DNA of 64,000 nucleotides, taken from positions 56,585 to 120,584 of the forward strand of contig NZ_JBBMFC010000008.1 of assembly GCF_040096225.1 (NCBI RefSeq), in the 5' to 3' direction. The notes beneath the pieces are model-generated. The model had not been told where the DNA came from. It searched no databases and saw nothing but the letters and a program-made list of their open reading frames with translations. The first letter of the stretch is position 1. Each line of letters begins with the position of its first letter. Made by a program: the position numbers and the translations under genes. Positions 24,636-32,861 of the stretch are shown here, in pieces. The stretch is from Hominiventricola aquisgranensis. GTDB taxonomy: Bacteria; Bacillota; Clostridia; Lachnospirales; Lachnospiraceae.

Positions 24636-25675
24636 GCCTTTTCTCCCCCTTCTTTTTCAAATGCTTTGATCACTTTTACAATATTCAGGGCAGACGGACA
24701 TTTTTCCACGCAGCGGCCACAGCCAACGCAGGAATACATGCCCTTATTGTTTGCCGGGAAATACACCAGCTTGTGCATAAAACGCTGACGGAATCTCTGC
24801 ATCTGGCTGGTACGGTTGTTGCCGTGTGCCATCATGGTGAAATCTGAATACATACAGGAATCCCAGCAGCGGAACCGTTTCACGCCATGTCCTGTATCAT
24901 AATCTTTGATATCATAGCACTGACAGGTCGGACATACAAAAGTGCAAGTACCACAAGCCAGACAAGGTTTGTAAAGCTCCTCCCACAGCGGAGAATCGAA
25001 TCTCGTCTCTGTTGCATTTCCATCCCAGCCTTCCAAAGAGAGATGGCTGTATGGAAGCTTCTCTACGATCGCACGGATCGCTGTCTGTTCTTCAGAAAGC
25101 TTCTTCTCGTCTTCTGTATCTGCATCCGTCAAAAGTCCTGACAGAATTTCCGTCAATGTCTGTCCCTTCTCAGTCAGGGCTTTCCAGTACAGTTCTTCTC
25201 CTGCAAACCAGGCTGCCACATCTGCAGCCGGTTCTGCACAGTCAATACCAAATACCTTGCAAAAACAGCTTTCCTCCGGCTCATGACAGGCAATCGCCAC
25301 CATGGTTCCATGCTCTCTTCTTGCTGCATAAAAGCTGTCCACCGGATCTGCTAAAAACACCTGATCCAGCACCTTCACACCCTGTACATCACAGGCTCTC
25401 ATGCCAAATACGGTAAATTTCTGCTCTTTTAACGCTTCCGGCTCGACTTTGAGCTTGCGTCCTTCCCGTTCACAAGTATAGAGATTTTCACTCTGGGGGA
25501 AGAAAACATCTTTCGGAGACTTTACGCTTTTTAATGTATCAATATCTACCTCGGCATCCTCGGACCAGGAGCCAAAATTTACTTTTCCAGCGGTTTTCAC
25601 CGGCACATACAGTTCCTGCTCTGCGGCAATGGCACGGAATAATGCCGTCAGATCTTCTTTTTTAATCTTGTACAT
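24632..25675 (-). CDS. 4Fe-4S dicluster protein, FlxB-like (AsrA / hydrogenase beta family)
   Basis: A 347-residue protein with VFGMRACDVQGVKVLDQVF, CLACGTCTFVCPTCQCYD and CVGCGRCVEKCPSALNIV. The central KRFRCWDSCMYSDFTMMA segment and two [4Fe-4S] motifs are typical of anaerobic sulfite reductase subunit A and Ni/Fe-hydrogenase beta-like proteins, which pass electrons between the NAD(P)H flavoprotein and a partner complex. In FlxABCD-HdrABC operons a protein of this type is FlxB. It overlaps flxA by 4 bases and starts 3 bases after flxC. Confidence 0.82.
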   Translation of the reverse strand: MYKIKKEDLTALFRAIAAEQELYVPVKTAGKVNFGSWSEDAEVDIDTLKSVKSPKDVFFPQSENLYTCEREGRKLKVEPEALKEQKFTVFGMRACDVQGVKVLDQVFLADPVDSFYAARREHGTMVAIACHEPEESCFCKVFGIDCAEPAADVAAWFAGEELYWKALTEKGQTLTEILSGLLTDADTEDEKKLSEEQTAIRAIVEKLPYSHLSLEGWDGNATETRFDSPLWEELYKPCLACGTCTFVCPTCQCYDIKDYDTGHGVKRFRCWDSCMYSDFTMMAHGNNRTSQMQRFRQRFMHKLVYFPANNKGMYSCVGCGRCVEKCPSALNIVKVIKAFEKEGGEKA

Positions 25676-25678
25676 CCA

Positions 25679-26653
25679 TTATCCCCTTTCTCCCACAATG
25701 CTGGGTTCCACATCATCAAATGTATAGTTGGTCAGCGGGCCTTTGCTGTCAGTATCTTCACCGGCCTGATACTCGCCGTAAAACTGATCAATATCTTTGA
25801 TAAATTTCCGATTGAACAGGTGCAGCGGAATTCCCTGCGGACAGACACGGCTGCACTCTCCACAATCTGTACACCGGCCTGCCACATGGAAGGCACGGAT
25901 AATGTGAAACATCTTTTCTTCAAAAGAATCACTGTTTGCTTTCTGGGCACTGTCAAATTTTGTGCTGTCAAACACACATTTTCTGCAGCTGCAGGCCGGG
26001 CAGACATTTCGGCATGCATTGCAGCGGATACATTTGCTCAGTTCTTTCTGGAAAAATGCAAATCTCTCTTCCGGGCTCATGGCCTCAATCATCTCTACCT
26101 CTGCAAAACGGTCTGCATCCTTGGTCTCTCTGGACTCACCGATCAGTTCATCGTAGATCTTGTGCTCTTTTCCCTTGCACACATGACAGCGGGATAACAT
26201 GGCATCCTTATATTCTACTGTTTTCTCTCCATACAGGGTTTCCACCGTCAGTGTGTCTGCCTCATTTTCAATCTGGGCACCTTTGATATCTGTGATACCC
26301 TTGATGCCTGTCTCACGGATCTTTTCGATATCAAGCTTACCTCTGCAGCCCACACCAATAATATATGCTTTTTCACGATCTACTCTGTGTTCTTTTATCA
26401 ACTGGTTAAAACTATAGGTATCGCACGGCTTCAGGCAGACCAGTGTCTTTCCATCCAGTTTAGAAGCCTCGATCATATATTTACTTAAATTCGCTCCGCA
26501 GAATCCGTCGTATACAAACTCTTTCAGACTTTCTTCGGTCTCAAAATATGCCGGTTCCGGATTCCAGGGCATATCTCCGGCTTTCCAGCCAAGCACTCTT
26601 GCCACAGTTCCATCAGCAAGCAGCTCTTTTGCCCTCTTTATCAGTTCCTGCAT
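25679..26653 (-). CDS. 4Fe-4S protein, FlxC-like (F420-hydrogenase beta-type)
   Basis: A 324-residue protein. MQELIKRAKELLADGTVARVLGW and TLVCLKPCDTYSFNQLIKEH resemble the coenzyme F420 hydrogenase/dehydrogenase beta family and FlxC. Cysteine motifs are CHVCKGKEHKIYDE, CIRCNACRNVCPACSC and CTDCGECSRVCPQGIP, giving at least two [4Fe-4S] clusters. It overlaps the FlxD/MvhD-like gene by 13 bases, so their products are presumably made in equal amounts. The predicted role is electron transfer between FlxAB and HdrA. Confidence 0.8.
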   Translation of the reverse strand: MQELIKRAKELLADGTVARVLGWKAGDMPWNPEPAYFETEESLKEFVYDGFCGANLSKYMIEASKLDGKTLVCLKPCDTYSFNQLIKEHRVDREKAYIIGVGCRGKLDIEKIRETGIKGITDIKGAQIENEADTLTVETLYGEKTVEYKDAMLSRCHVCKGKEHKIYDELIGESRETKDADRFAEVEMIEAMSPEERFAFFQKELSKCIRCNACRNVCPACSCRKCVFDSTKFDSAQKANSDSFEEKMFHIIRAFHVAGRCTDCGECSRVCPQGIPLHLFNRKFIKDIDQFYGEYQAGEDTDSKGPLTNYTFDDVEPSIVGERG

Positions 26654-27090
26654 CGTAAATCCTCCAATCTCACATTTCTGCCAAGAGATGTGATCTTCTC
26701 TACAAATTCATTCATAGTCTGTGAGAATTTTACACCCTCTGCTGCAGATACCCATTCTACACGGGTACGGCCATTTTCCACTCCGATGAAATCCAGCATG
26801 GAAAACAGTAATGTCATACGGCGTCTTGCATAGAAGTTACCAGTTGAATAATGACAATCTCCTGGATGACAGCCGCACAGGATCACTCCGTCTGCTCCTT
26901 TTTCGAAAGCACGGAGAATAAACATCGGATTTACACGGCAGGAACAGGGAACGCGGATGATCTTCACATCTGCCGGATAGGAAAGTCTGCTGCTTCCTGC
27001 CAGATCAGCTCCTGCATAACTGCACCAGTTACAGCAGAAAGCAACGATCTTAGGTCTGAATGTTGTTTCGTTGTTTTCTATCGACATATT
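26641..27090 (-). CDS. MvhD/FlxD-like iron-sulfur subunit
   Basis: A 149-residue protein with FCCNWCSYAGADLAG, IRVPCSCRVNPMFILRAFEKGADGV and GCHPGDCHYSTGNFYA, the signature of MvhD, the small [2Fe-2S] protein linking hydrogenase or Flx modules to HdrA. I start at MSIENNETTF because GGAGGTAG lies 6-7 bases upstream; the longer frame has no site. It overlaps hdrA by 13 bases and flxC by 13. No MvhAG-type hydrogenase subunits are nearby, so the electron donor is probably NADH through FlxA rather than H2. Confidence 0.9.
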   Translation of the reverse strand, partial: NMSIENNETTFRPKIVAFCCNWCSYAGADLAGSSRLSYPADVKIIRVPCSCRVNPMFILRAFEKGADGVILCGCHPGDCHYSTGNFYARRRMTLLFSMLDFIGVENGRTRVEWVSAAEGVKFSQTMNEFVEKITSLGRNVRLEDLRCRN

Positions 27091-29066
27091 GCATCTACCT
27101 CCGCGATAATCTGTCTGTTGGAGAATCCCTTCAGATCCATGGCTCCGGACGGACATGCAACCGTACATGCACCACAGCCCTGACAAAGTGCTCCATTTAC
27201 CACTGCCACTCTTCTGGTCTCACGGATACCATGATCGTTGACCTGATGATCCTCATAGGAAATAGCTCCATAAGGACATACATTTGCACAGGTCGAACAT
27301 CCATTACACAACAGCTCATCTGACTGTGCGGTACACGGATTGGTAGTCAGCTTATCTTTTGCAAGCAATCCGATAACTTTGACTGCTGCGGCACCTGCCT
27401 GTGCAACGGTCTCAGGAATATCCTTTGGTCCCTGACATACACCGGACAGGAAGATTCCTGCAGTCGGTGACTCTACCGGACGAAGCTTTGCATGGGCTTC
27501 TGTCAGGAAATTATTGGTATCAATGCTGGCAGTCAGCATGGTTGCGATCTTTCTTACATCCGGATTAGGCTCTATGGCAGCTGCCAGGACGACCATGTCG
27601 GCTTCTTTTTTGATCTGCTTATTGTCTAGCAGATCCACGCCCTGCACCAGAAGCTTTCCATCCGGCTGCGGGATCACTTTGCCTACCTGTCCTTTGATGT
27701 AATTCACACCATACTGCTCTACGGCTCTTCTGTAGAACTCATCAAAGTTCTTACCAGGTGTACGCACATCAATATAAAATACCGTCACATTTACATCCGG
27801 GTATTTATCACGGATCAACATAGCATGCTTGGCGGTGTACATACAACAGATCTTGGAACAGTAGCTCTTTCCTCTGTCATCCGCACAACGGCTTCCAACA
27901 CACTGGATGAATACCATCTCTTTTGGTGCTTTTCCATCGGACAGGCGCTCCAGATGTCCTTTGGTCGGTCCTGCCGCATTCATAATACGCTCCAGCTCCA
28001 GAGAGGTAATGACGTCTTTACTCTGGCTGTATGCATATTCATCATAATTGTCAAGCTTGATCACATCAAAACCAGTAGCAACTACGATTGCTCCATATTT
28101 CTGTGTAATGATCTCATCCTGCTGGTCATAGTCAATAGCTCCGGCCTGACATACTTTTGAACATACACCACATTTTCCGGTTTTAAATTTGATACAGTTT
28201 TCGCGATCAATAACCGGTACATTGGGAATTGCCTGTGCAAATGGAGTGTAGATCGCTGTACGGTTTCCCAGACCTCTGTTAAATTCACTCGGGATCTTCT
28301 TGGACGGACATTTTTCCTGACAGACACCACATCCGGTACATTTGTCCATATCCACGCTTCTTGCTTTTTTACGGATATCTACTGTAAAATCACCAACAAA
28401 TCCACTGACTTTTTCTACTTCACTATATGTATAGATCGTGATCTTTTCATTGGATGCTGCATCTACCATCTTCGGAGTGAGAATACATGCAGAACAGTCC
28501 AGTGTCGGGAATGTCTTGTCAAGCTGTGACATTCTTCCTCCGATACTTGGCGTCTTCTCCACAATATCCACTTCATATCCAGCATCTGCAATATCCAGTG
28601 CTGTCTGAATACCGGCGATACCGCCTCCGATGACCAGAGCTCTCTTAGTGACCTGACTCTCTCCCGGTGTCAGCGGTGCATTCAAATTGACTTTTGCAAT
28701 GGCAGCACGCGCCAGGATCACTGCCTTCTTGGTTGCCTCTTCCATATCCTTATGGATCCAGGAACAATGCTCACGGATATTGGCAATCTCTACCATATAC
28801 GGGTTTAAGCCCGCCTTCTTTGCTGCATTTCTGAAGGTGGTCTCATGCATACGGGGTGAGCAGGAACAGACAACCATTCCTGTCAGATGCTTTTCTTTGA
28901 TAGCTGCAGCGATCTTTGCCTGACCAGCTTCTGAGCACATATACTGATAGTCCTCTGCATGAACTACACCTGGCTCCTGCTGAACCATTTCTACTACTTT
29001 TTTCACATCTACCGTTGCAGCGATATTACTGCCGCAATGACAGACAAATACTCCGATTCTCTGCAT
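27078..29066 (-). CDS. hdrA: Heterodisulfide reductase subunit A-like, electron-bifurcating flavoprotein
   Basis: A 662-residue protein starting MQRIGVFVCHCG; GGAGGTG precedes this ATG, while the longer frame has no site. FAD binding is VIGGGIAGIQTALDIAD near residue 145, followed by SIGGRMSQLDKTFPTLDCSACILTPKM. Iron-sulfur motifs include CTGCGVCQEKCP, CSKVCQAGAIDYD, CNGCSTCANVCPYGA and CQGCGACTVACPSGA. HdrA carries the bifurcating FAD in methanogen and clostridial Hdr complexes, splitting electron pairs between ferredoxin and a high-potential acceptor. Here it sits between HdrC and the MvhD/Flx genes. What replaces the CoM-S-S-CoB heterodisulfide is not obvious; fumarate is my candidate. Confidence 0.92.
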   Translation of the reverse strand: MQRIGVFVCHCGSNIAATVDVKKVVEMVQQEPGVVHAEDYQYMCSEAGQAKIAAAIKEKHLTGMVVCSCSPRMHETTFRNAAKKAGLNPYMVEIANIREHCSWIHKDMEEATKKAVILARAAIAKVNLNAPLTPGESQVTKRALVIGGGIAGIQTALDIADAGYEVDIVEKTPSIGGRMSQLDKTFPTLDCSACILTPKMVDAASNEKITIYTYSEVEKVSGFVGDFTVDIRKKARSVDMDKCTGCGVCQEKCPSKKIPSEFNRGLGNRTAIYTPFAQAIPNVPVIDRENCIKFKTGKCGVCSKVCQAGAIDYDQQDEIITQKYGAIVVATGFDVIKLDNYDEYAYSQSKDVITSLELERIMNAAGPTKGHLERLSDGKAPKEMVFIQCVGSRCADDRGKSYCSKICCMYTAKHAMLIRDKYPDVNVTVFYIDVRTPGKNFDEFYRRAVEQYGVNYIKGQVGKVIPQPDGKLLVQGVDLLDNKQIKKEADMVVLAAAIEPNPDVRKIATMLTASIDTNNFLTEAHAKLRPVESPTAGIFLSGVCQGPKDIPETVAQAGAAAVKVIGLLAKDKLTTNPCTAQSDELLCNGCSTCANVCPYGAISYEDHQVNDHGIRETRRVAVVNGALCQGCGACTVACPSGAMDLKGFSNRQIIAEVDAICR

Positions 29067-29070
29067 CGGG

Positions 29071-29460
29071 TCACCTCCTGTATCTTCTGAACGCACTGAC
29101 AAGAAGCTGCTGCGGCAGTTCTTCATCCAACAGTTCCGGGATCTCATCTGCGGTCAGATAGTTCTGTCCACGCTGACGAATCACCAGCTGTCTTGCTGCA
29201 TCGATCAGTTTTCCTGGTTTCACATCTCTCGGACAACGCTCTACACACGCGAAGCAGGAGAGACATTTCCACAGAGATTTCGATTGTACCAGTGCTTCAA
29301 TATTTTCATTCTGCACATAGGAGACAAACTGATGCGGTTTGATATCCATCTCGTCAAATGCCGGACAGGACGCCGAGCATTTTCCGCATTTCATACATTT
29401 CAGCGGATTCACGCCGCTGATCTCCTTGATCTTTTCAGCCTGTGAGCTTACTGTATTCAT
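29071..29460 (-). CDS. hdrC: Heterodisulfide reductase subunit C-like iron-sulfur protein
   Basis: A 129-residue protein with two [4Fe-4S] motifs, CMKCGKCSASCPAFDEMDIKP and CLSCFACVERCPRDVKPGKL, in the order typical of HdrC. It hands electrons from HdrA to HdrB. It overlaps hdrB by 4 bases and ends 4 bases before hdrA, a contiguous hdrB-hdrC-hdrA unit. Confidence 0.9.
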   Translation of the reverse strand: MNTVSSQAEKIKEISGVNPLKCMKCGKCSASCPAFDEMDIKPHQFVSYVQNENIEALVQSKSLWKCLSCFACVERCPRDVKPGKLIDAARQLVIRQRGQNYLTADEIPELLDEELPQQLLVSAFRRYRR

Positions 29461-30254
29461 GCGTTGTCTACCTCCTCTTTCACACCAAGGGCTTCTGCCA
29501 GAAGCTCTGTGAAATAATAAATCGGAAGATCTCCTGCGGTATTTTTATTCAGGTTATACATGCAAAGGGGACAGGCGGTAATCAGCATGTCTGCTCCAAA
29601 TCCTTCCGCACTTTCTACGATCTTGTTGCACATGTTCTTTGCCATGTCTTTTTCTTTCAATGAAATGTAACCGCCGCAGCACTCATTCCGATATGGATAA
29701 ATGACCGGCTCTGCTCCCAGTGCCCGGATAAAATCTTCCATGATCTTCGGATTTTCCGGATTGTCAAATTCCAGAACTTTTCCAGGACGGAGCAGCAGAC
29801 ATCCATAATAAGCACCTATTTTTTTGCCTGTCAGCGGATGGGTCACTTTTTCTTTGATCATATCGAATCCGACCCGGTCACGGAGTACTTCCAGATAGTG
29901 GAGCACATTGGTCTCTCCCTTGTAGGGCTCTTCCAGCTTCAGATAGTTGTTGGCTCTGGCCTGAATATCCTCCACATGCTTCATATCATCGTTGACTCTC
30001 TTCAACACATGATGACAGGCGGAACAGACGGTGATCAGTTCCTGTCCTTTTTCTTTGGCAGCCTGAAGTGCACGGATGGATGCAAGCTTGGTTGCGATCT
30101 CATCGCTGCCCAGCGGATATACACCGCCGCAGCACTGCCAGTCTTCGATCTCTTCCATCTCAAATCCAAGAGCCTCCGCAGAAGCTCTTGCATAAGCGTC
30201 AAGATCTCTGGCTTTGTTCTTCAGAGTACAGCCCGGATAATAACTGTATTTCAT
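29457..30254 (-). CDS. hdrB: Heterodisulfide reductase subunit B-like (two CCG domains)
   Basis: A 265-residue protein with two complete CCG domains. The first has PGCTL, WQCCGGVYPLG and CSACHH; the second has YYGCLLLRPG, NECCGGYISL and CPLCMYN. In methanogens these bind two noncubane [4Fe-4S] clusters that cleave CoM-S-S-CoB. With both motifs intact, the protein should hold the unusual clusters, yet a Clostridium-type cell has no known heterodisulfide, so its acceptor is open. It follows the MDH-like gene by 37 bases and leads the hdr-flx-frd-fum series. Confidence 0.9.
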   Translation of the reverse strand: MKYSYYPGCTLKNKARDLDAYARASAEALGFEMEEIEDWQCCGGVYPLGSDEIATKLASIRALQAAKEKGQELITVCSACHHVLKRVNDDMKHVEDIQARANNYLKLEEPYKGETNVLHYLEVLRDRVGFDMIKEKVTHPLTGKKIGAYYGCLLLRPGKVLEFDNPENPKIMEDFIRALGAEPVIYPYRNECCGGYISLKEKDMAKNMCNKIVESAEGFGADMLITACPLCMYNLNKNTAGDLPIYYFTELLAEALGVKEEVDNA

Positions 30255-30291
30255 AGCCTGATGATCCTTTCTTTGTCTCGTAAAAATAATT

Positions 30292-31239
30292 TTACAGGTT
30301 GATCTGTGCGATCACAGATTTCAGTGCTTCTGCACTGGCCTGAAGTTTCTTTGTCTCTTCTTTGTTCATTCTCATAGGAATCTTACCGCTGATACCCTTC
30401 GGTCCAACCAGCGTCAGTGTACTTAAACATACGTCTTCCACACCATACTCTCCATGCATCATGGAAGATACCGTCACAACGGTCTCTGAAGATGCCAGCA
30501 GGGTCTTGCAGAGCTGACATACGGATCTGGATACGGCATAGAAGGTAGCTCCCTTCTTCGCGATCACGATACCGCCGGATTTCCGTACATACTCGCTCAT
30601 CTCGTCTTTATCGATAGGCTGTACGTCTTTACCCATATGCTGCGCCACATTTACGTACTCATCCACATGGATACCGGAAACATAGACACCTGTCCAGGGA
30701 ATGAAAGAAGTATCGCCATGCTCACCAAATACATAAGCATGAATATTTTTCTGTGCCACCTGAAGCTTTTCAGATAATCCGCAGCGAAGTCTTGCTGTAT
30801 CCAGGATCGTACCAGAACCGATGATCTGACGCTCAGGCAGACCGGAGATCTTCGTAAATACATAAGTCATGATATCCACCGGATTACTTACGATCACATA
30901 TAATGCATTGGGTGCTTCTTTAACAATCTGAGGGGTAATGCTCTTTAAGATATTAACATTCGTCTGTGCCAGATCAATACGGGTCTGTCCTGGCTTTCTT
31001 GCGATTCCGGAAGTAATGATCACAATGTCAGAATCCTTGGCATCCGGATAATCACCGGCGATGATCGAGATAGGCTCACGGAAACAGGTTCCCTGTTCAA
31101 TATCCATAACCTCGCCCTCTGCTTTGTCCTTGTTGATGTCGATCATAACGATCTGGGATGCCAGTTCTTCCTGGGACAGAGAATATGCAATCGTAGATCC
31201 TACACTTCCTGCTCCAATGATGGTAATCTTTCTGCTCAT
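30292..31239 (-). CDS. LDH/MDH-superfamily dehydrogenase, predicted malate dehydrogenase
   Basis: A 315-residue NAD-dependent 2-hydroxy-acid dehydrogenase: GAGSVGSTIAYSL (NAD Rossmann), VSNPVDIMTYVF, GSGTILDTARLRCGL and the catalytic GEHGDTSF histidine. At the substrate-specificity loop the sequence is GIARKPGQTRIDL: position 81 is Arg where lactate dehydrogenases have Gln (xxQKPGETR), and Arg here is the established determinant for malate/oxaloacetate. Annotation transfer might call it L-lactate dehydrogenase, but residue 81 and the fumarase/fumarate reductase neighbours favour malate dehydrogenase. AAAGGAG lies 5 bases before the chosen ATG. Two Rex-like sites lie upstream. Confidence 0.82.
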   Translation of the reverse strand: MSRKITIIGAGSVGSTIAYSLSQEELASQIVMIDINKDKAEGEVMDIEQGTCFREPISIIAGDYPDAKDSDIVIITSGIARKPGQTRIDLAQTNVNILKSITPQIVKEAPNALYVIVSNPVDIMTYVFTKISGLPERQIIGSGTILDTARLRCGLSEKLQVAQKNIHAYVFGEHGDTSFIPWTGVYVSGIHVDEYVNVAQHMGKDVQPIDKDEMSEYVRKSGGIVIAKKGATFYAVSRSVCQLCKTLLASSETVVTVSSMMHGEYGVEDVCLSTLTLVGPKGISGKIPMRMNKEETKKLQASAEALKSVIAQINL

Positions 31240-31265
31240 AGGTACTCCTTTCAAGTAAGACATTT

Positions 31266-31283
31266 TTGTTATTTTTTTAACAA
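31266..31283. promoter_or_regulatory. Rex-like operator 1
   Basis: TTGTTATTTTTTTAACAA matches the Rex consensus TTGTTAANNNNTTAACAA at all but one defined position. Rex is the NADH/NAD+-sensing repressor of fermentation and anaerobic reduction genes in Firmicutes. The site is 27-44 bases before the MDH start codon. Confidence 0.65.
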
Positions 31284-31286
31284 ATT

Positions 31287-31316
31287 ACTTTAAAAAAATT
31301 GCCCGAGTGACCGGGC
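31287..31316 (-). terminator. Hairpin-T terminator (end of ung operon; lies in the MDH leader)
   Basis: TTGCCCG / CGGGCAA stem with a 6-base loop and, on the minus strand, seven T. It is downstream of the ung stop codon. Because the best MDH promoter lies upstream of it, it may also attenuate the Flx-Hdr operon. Confidence 0.75.
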
Positions 31317-31322
31317 AACTCA

Positions 31323-31359
31323 TTGTTAATAAAATAACATAACGTTAAAAAAATATCAA
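31323..31359 (-). promoter_or_regulatory. Promoter of the mdh-hdr-flx-frd operon with Rex-like operator 2
   Basis: On the minus strand TTGATA (31359-31354), 17-base spacer, TATTTT (31336-31331). TTGTTAATAAAATAACAT (31323-31340) overlaps the -10 and matches the Rex consensus except at two defined positions. Repressor binding would block initiation when NADH is low. Confidence 0.5.
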
Positions 31360-31380
31360 TACTAAATCCATTCCTTTTTG

Positions 31381-32055
31381 TTATTGATTCTCAATTTGCC
31401 AGTCAATAGGCTCCATACCATGTTCTTTCAGGAATTCATTCGCCTTACTGAAATGCTTGCATCCAAAGAAACCGCGGTACGCAGACAGTGGACTGGGATG
31501 GGGTGCTTCCAGAATCAGATGCTTCGGATTGTTCAACATGGATCTCTTCATCTGTGCCGGTCTTCCCCAGAGCATAAATACCATAGGTCTGTCCTGCTCA
31601 TTGAGCACACGGATAGCCGCATCGGTGAATTCTTCCCAGCCGATGCCTCTGTGGGAATTGGCCTGATGAGCACGGACAGTCAATACCGTGTTCAGAAGCA
31701 TAACGCCTTCTCTTGCCCATTTTTCCAGATAACCATTATTAGGAATATAGCAGCCGCAGTCATCGTGCAGCTCCTTATAAATATTGACAAGCGATGGCGG
31801 AATCTCCACATCCGGCTTCACAGAAAAGCAAAGTCCATGAGCCTGTCCATTATTATGATAAGGATCCTGGCCTAAGATCACCACTTTCACCTGGGACAGC
31901 GGCGTAAAATCAAAGGCATTGAATATATCATCGGCAGGCGGAAAGATCTCATGAGTGCTGTACTCTTCCTTCACTGTCTTATATAATCTCGCATAATAAG
32001 GCTTTTTAAATTCCGGGCTTAAAGGCTCCAGCCAGTCATTGGATATTGCTCCCAT
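31381..32055 (-). CDS. ung: Uracil-DNA glycosylase
   Basis: A 224-residue family 1 UDG. The catalytic water-activating loop is VVILGQDPYHNNGQAHGLCFS with Asp64, and the uracil-binding/minor-groove loop is APHPSPLSAYRGFFGCKHFSK with its histidine. It removes uracil from DNA at the start of base excision repair. It begins 30 bases after hisF on the same strand and ends before a terminator, so it is probably the last gene of the small his-ung unit. Confidence 0.96.
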   Translation of the reverse strand: MGAISNDWLEPLSPEFKKPYYARLYKTVKEEYSTHEIFPPADDIFNAFDFTPLSQVKVVILGQDPYHNNGQAHGLCFSVKPDVEIPPSLVNIYKELHDDCGCYIPNNGYLEKWAREGVMLLNTVLTVRAHQANSHRGIGWEEFTDAAIRVLNEQDRPMVFMLWGRPAQMKRSMLNNPKHLILEAPHPSPLSAYRGFFGCKHFSKANEFLKEHGMEPIDWQIENQ

Positions 32056-32085
32056 GTCAGTTCCTCTTTTCTCTTGTGATTCTTT

Positions 32086-32847
32086 CTATAAACGTACCGA
32101 GATTCCGTTGTCGCGGAGATATTCTTTCACCTGACGGATTTCCAGTTCCTTGTAATGGAACAAGGATGCTGCCAGAGCTGCATCTGCTTTTCCATCAGTC
32201 AGTGCTTCTCTAAAATGTTCCAGTGTTCCAGCTCCACCGGAGGCAATGACCGGAACTGACACATTCTCTGCAATGGTTCTGGTCAGTTCTATATCATATC
32301 CTGCCTTGGTTCCATCACAGTCCATACTGGTCAGAAGGATCTCTCCTGCTCCAAGCTCACAGACCTTCATGGCCCATTCCACTGCATCCATCCCCATATC
32401 TACCCGGCCGCCATTTTTGTAAATATTCCAGCCACTGCCGTCTGCACGACGTTTGGCATCAATAGCTACAACTACACACTGGCTTCCAAACTTATCTGCT
32501 GCCTCGCTGATCAGTTCCGGCCGCATGATGGCTGCAGAGTTGACCGAGATCTTGTCCGCACCTTCTCTTAACAGCACTTTAAAGTCCTCGACTGTGCGGA
32601 TACCACCGCCTACAGTAAACGGAATAAATACTGTCTCTGCCACCCGGCGCACCATATCAACAACGGTATTTCTTGCATCAGAGGAAGCGGTAATATCCAG
32701 AAATACTACTTCATCGGCGCCTGCCTTGTCGTAAGCTGCCGCTACCGCCACCGGGTCTCCTGCATCTCTTAAATTAACAAAATTAACACCCTTTACCACA
32801 CGTCCGTTATTGACATCCAGACAGGGAATGATTCTCTTTGTAAACAT
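32086..32847 (-). CDS. hisF: Imidazole glycerol phosphate synthase, cyclase subunit HisF
   Basis: A 253-residue TIM-barrel protein beginning MFTKRIIPCLDVNNGRVVKG with catalytic Asp11 and VVAIDAKR (Asp near 130). Phosphate-binding loops FTVGGGIR and IASGGAG are intact. HisF uses ammonia channelled from HisH to form imidazole glycerol phosphate and AICAR in histidine synthesis. AICAR made here is a substrate for the PurV/PurO genes further along. It follows hisH by 14 bases; other his genes are not in the window. Confidence 0.96.
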   Translation of the reverse strand: MFTKRIIPCLDVNNGRVVKGVNFVNLRDAGDPVAVAAAYDKAGADEVVFLDITASSDARNTVVDMVRRVAETVFIPFTVGGGIRTVEDFKVLLREGADKISVNSAAIMRPELISEAADKFGSQCVVVAIDAKRRADGSGWNIYKNGGRVDMGMDAVEWAMKVCELGAGEILLTSMDCDGTKAGYDIELTRTIAENVSVPVIASGGAGTLEHFREALTDGKADAALAASLFHYKELEIRQVKEYLRDNGISVRL

Positions 32848-32861
32848 CTGGCCACTCCTCC

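Noticed and set aside
26641..30254. Methanogen-type CoM-S-S-CoB reductase or hydrogenase-linked Mvh-Hdr
   Set aside because: No hydrogenase subunits and no evidence for CoM/CoB in this type of bacterium; Flx-type partners are present instead.
30292..31239. L-lactate dehydrogenase
   Set aside because: The Gln to Arg change at the specificity position and operon context favour malate dehydrogenase; lactate activity is not excluded.
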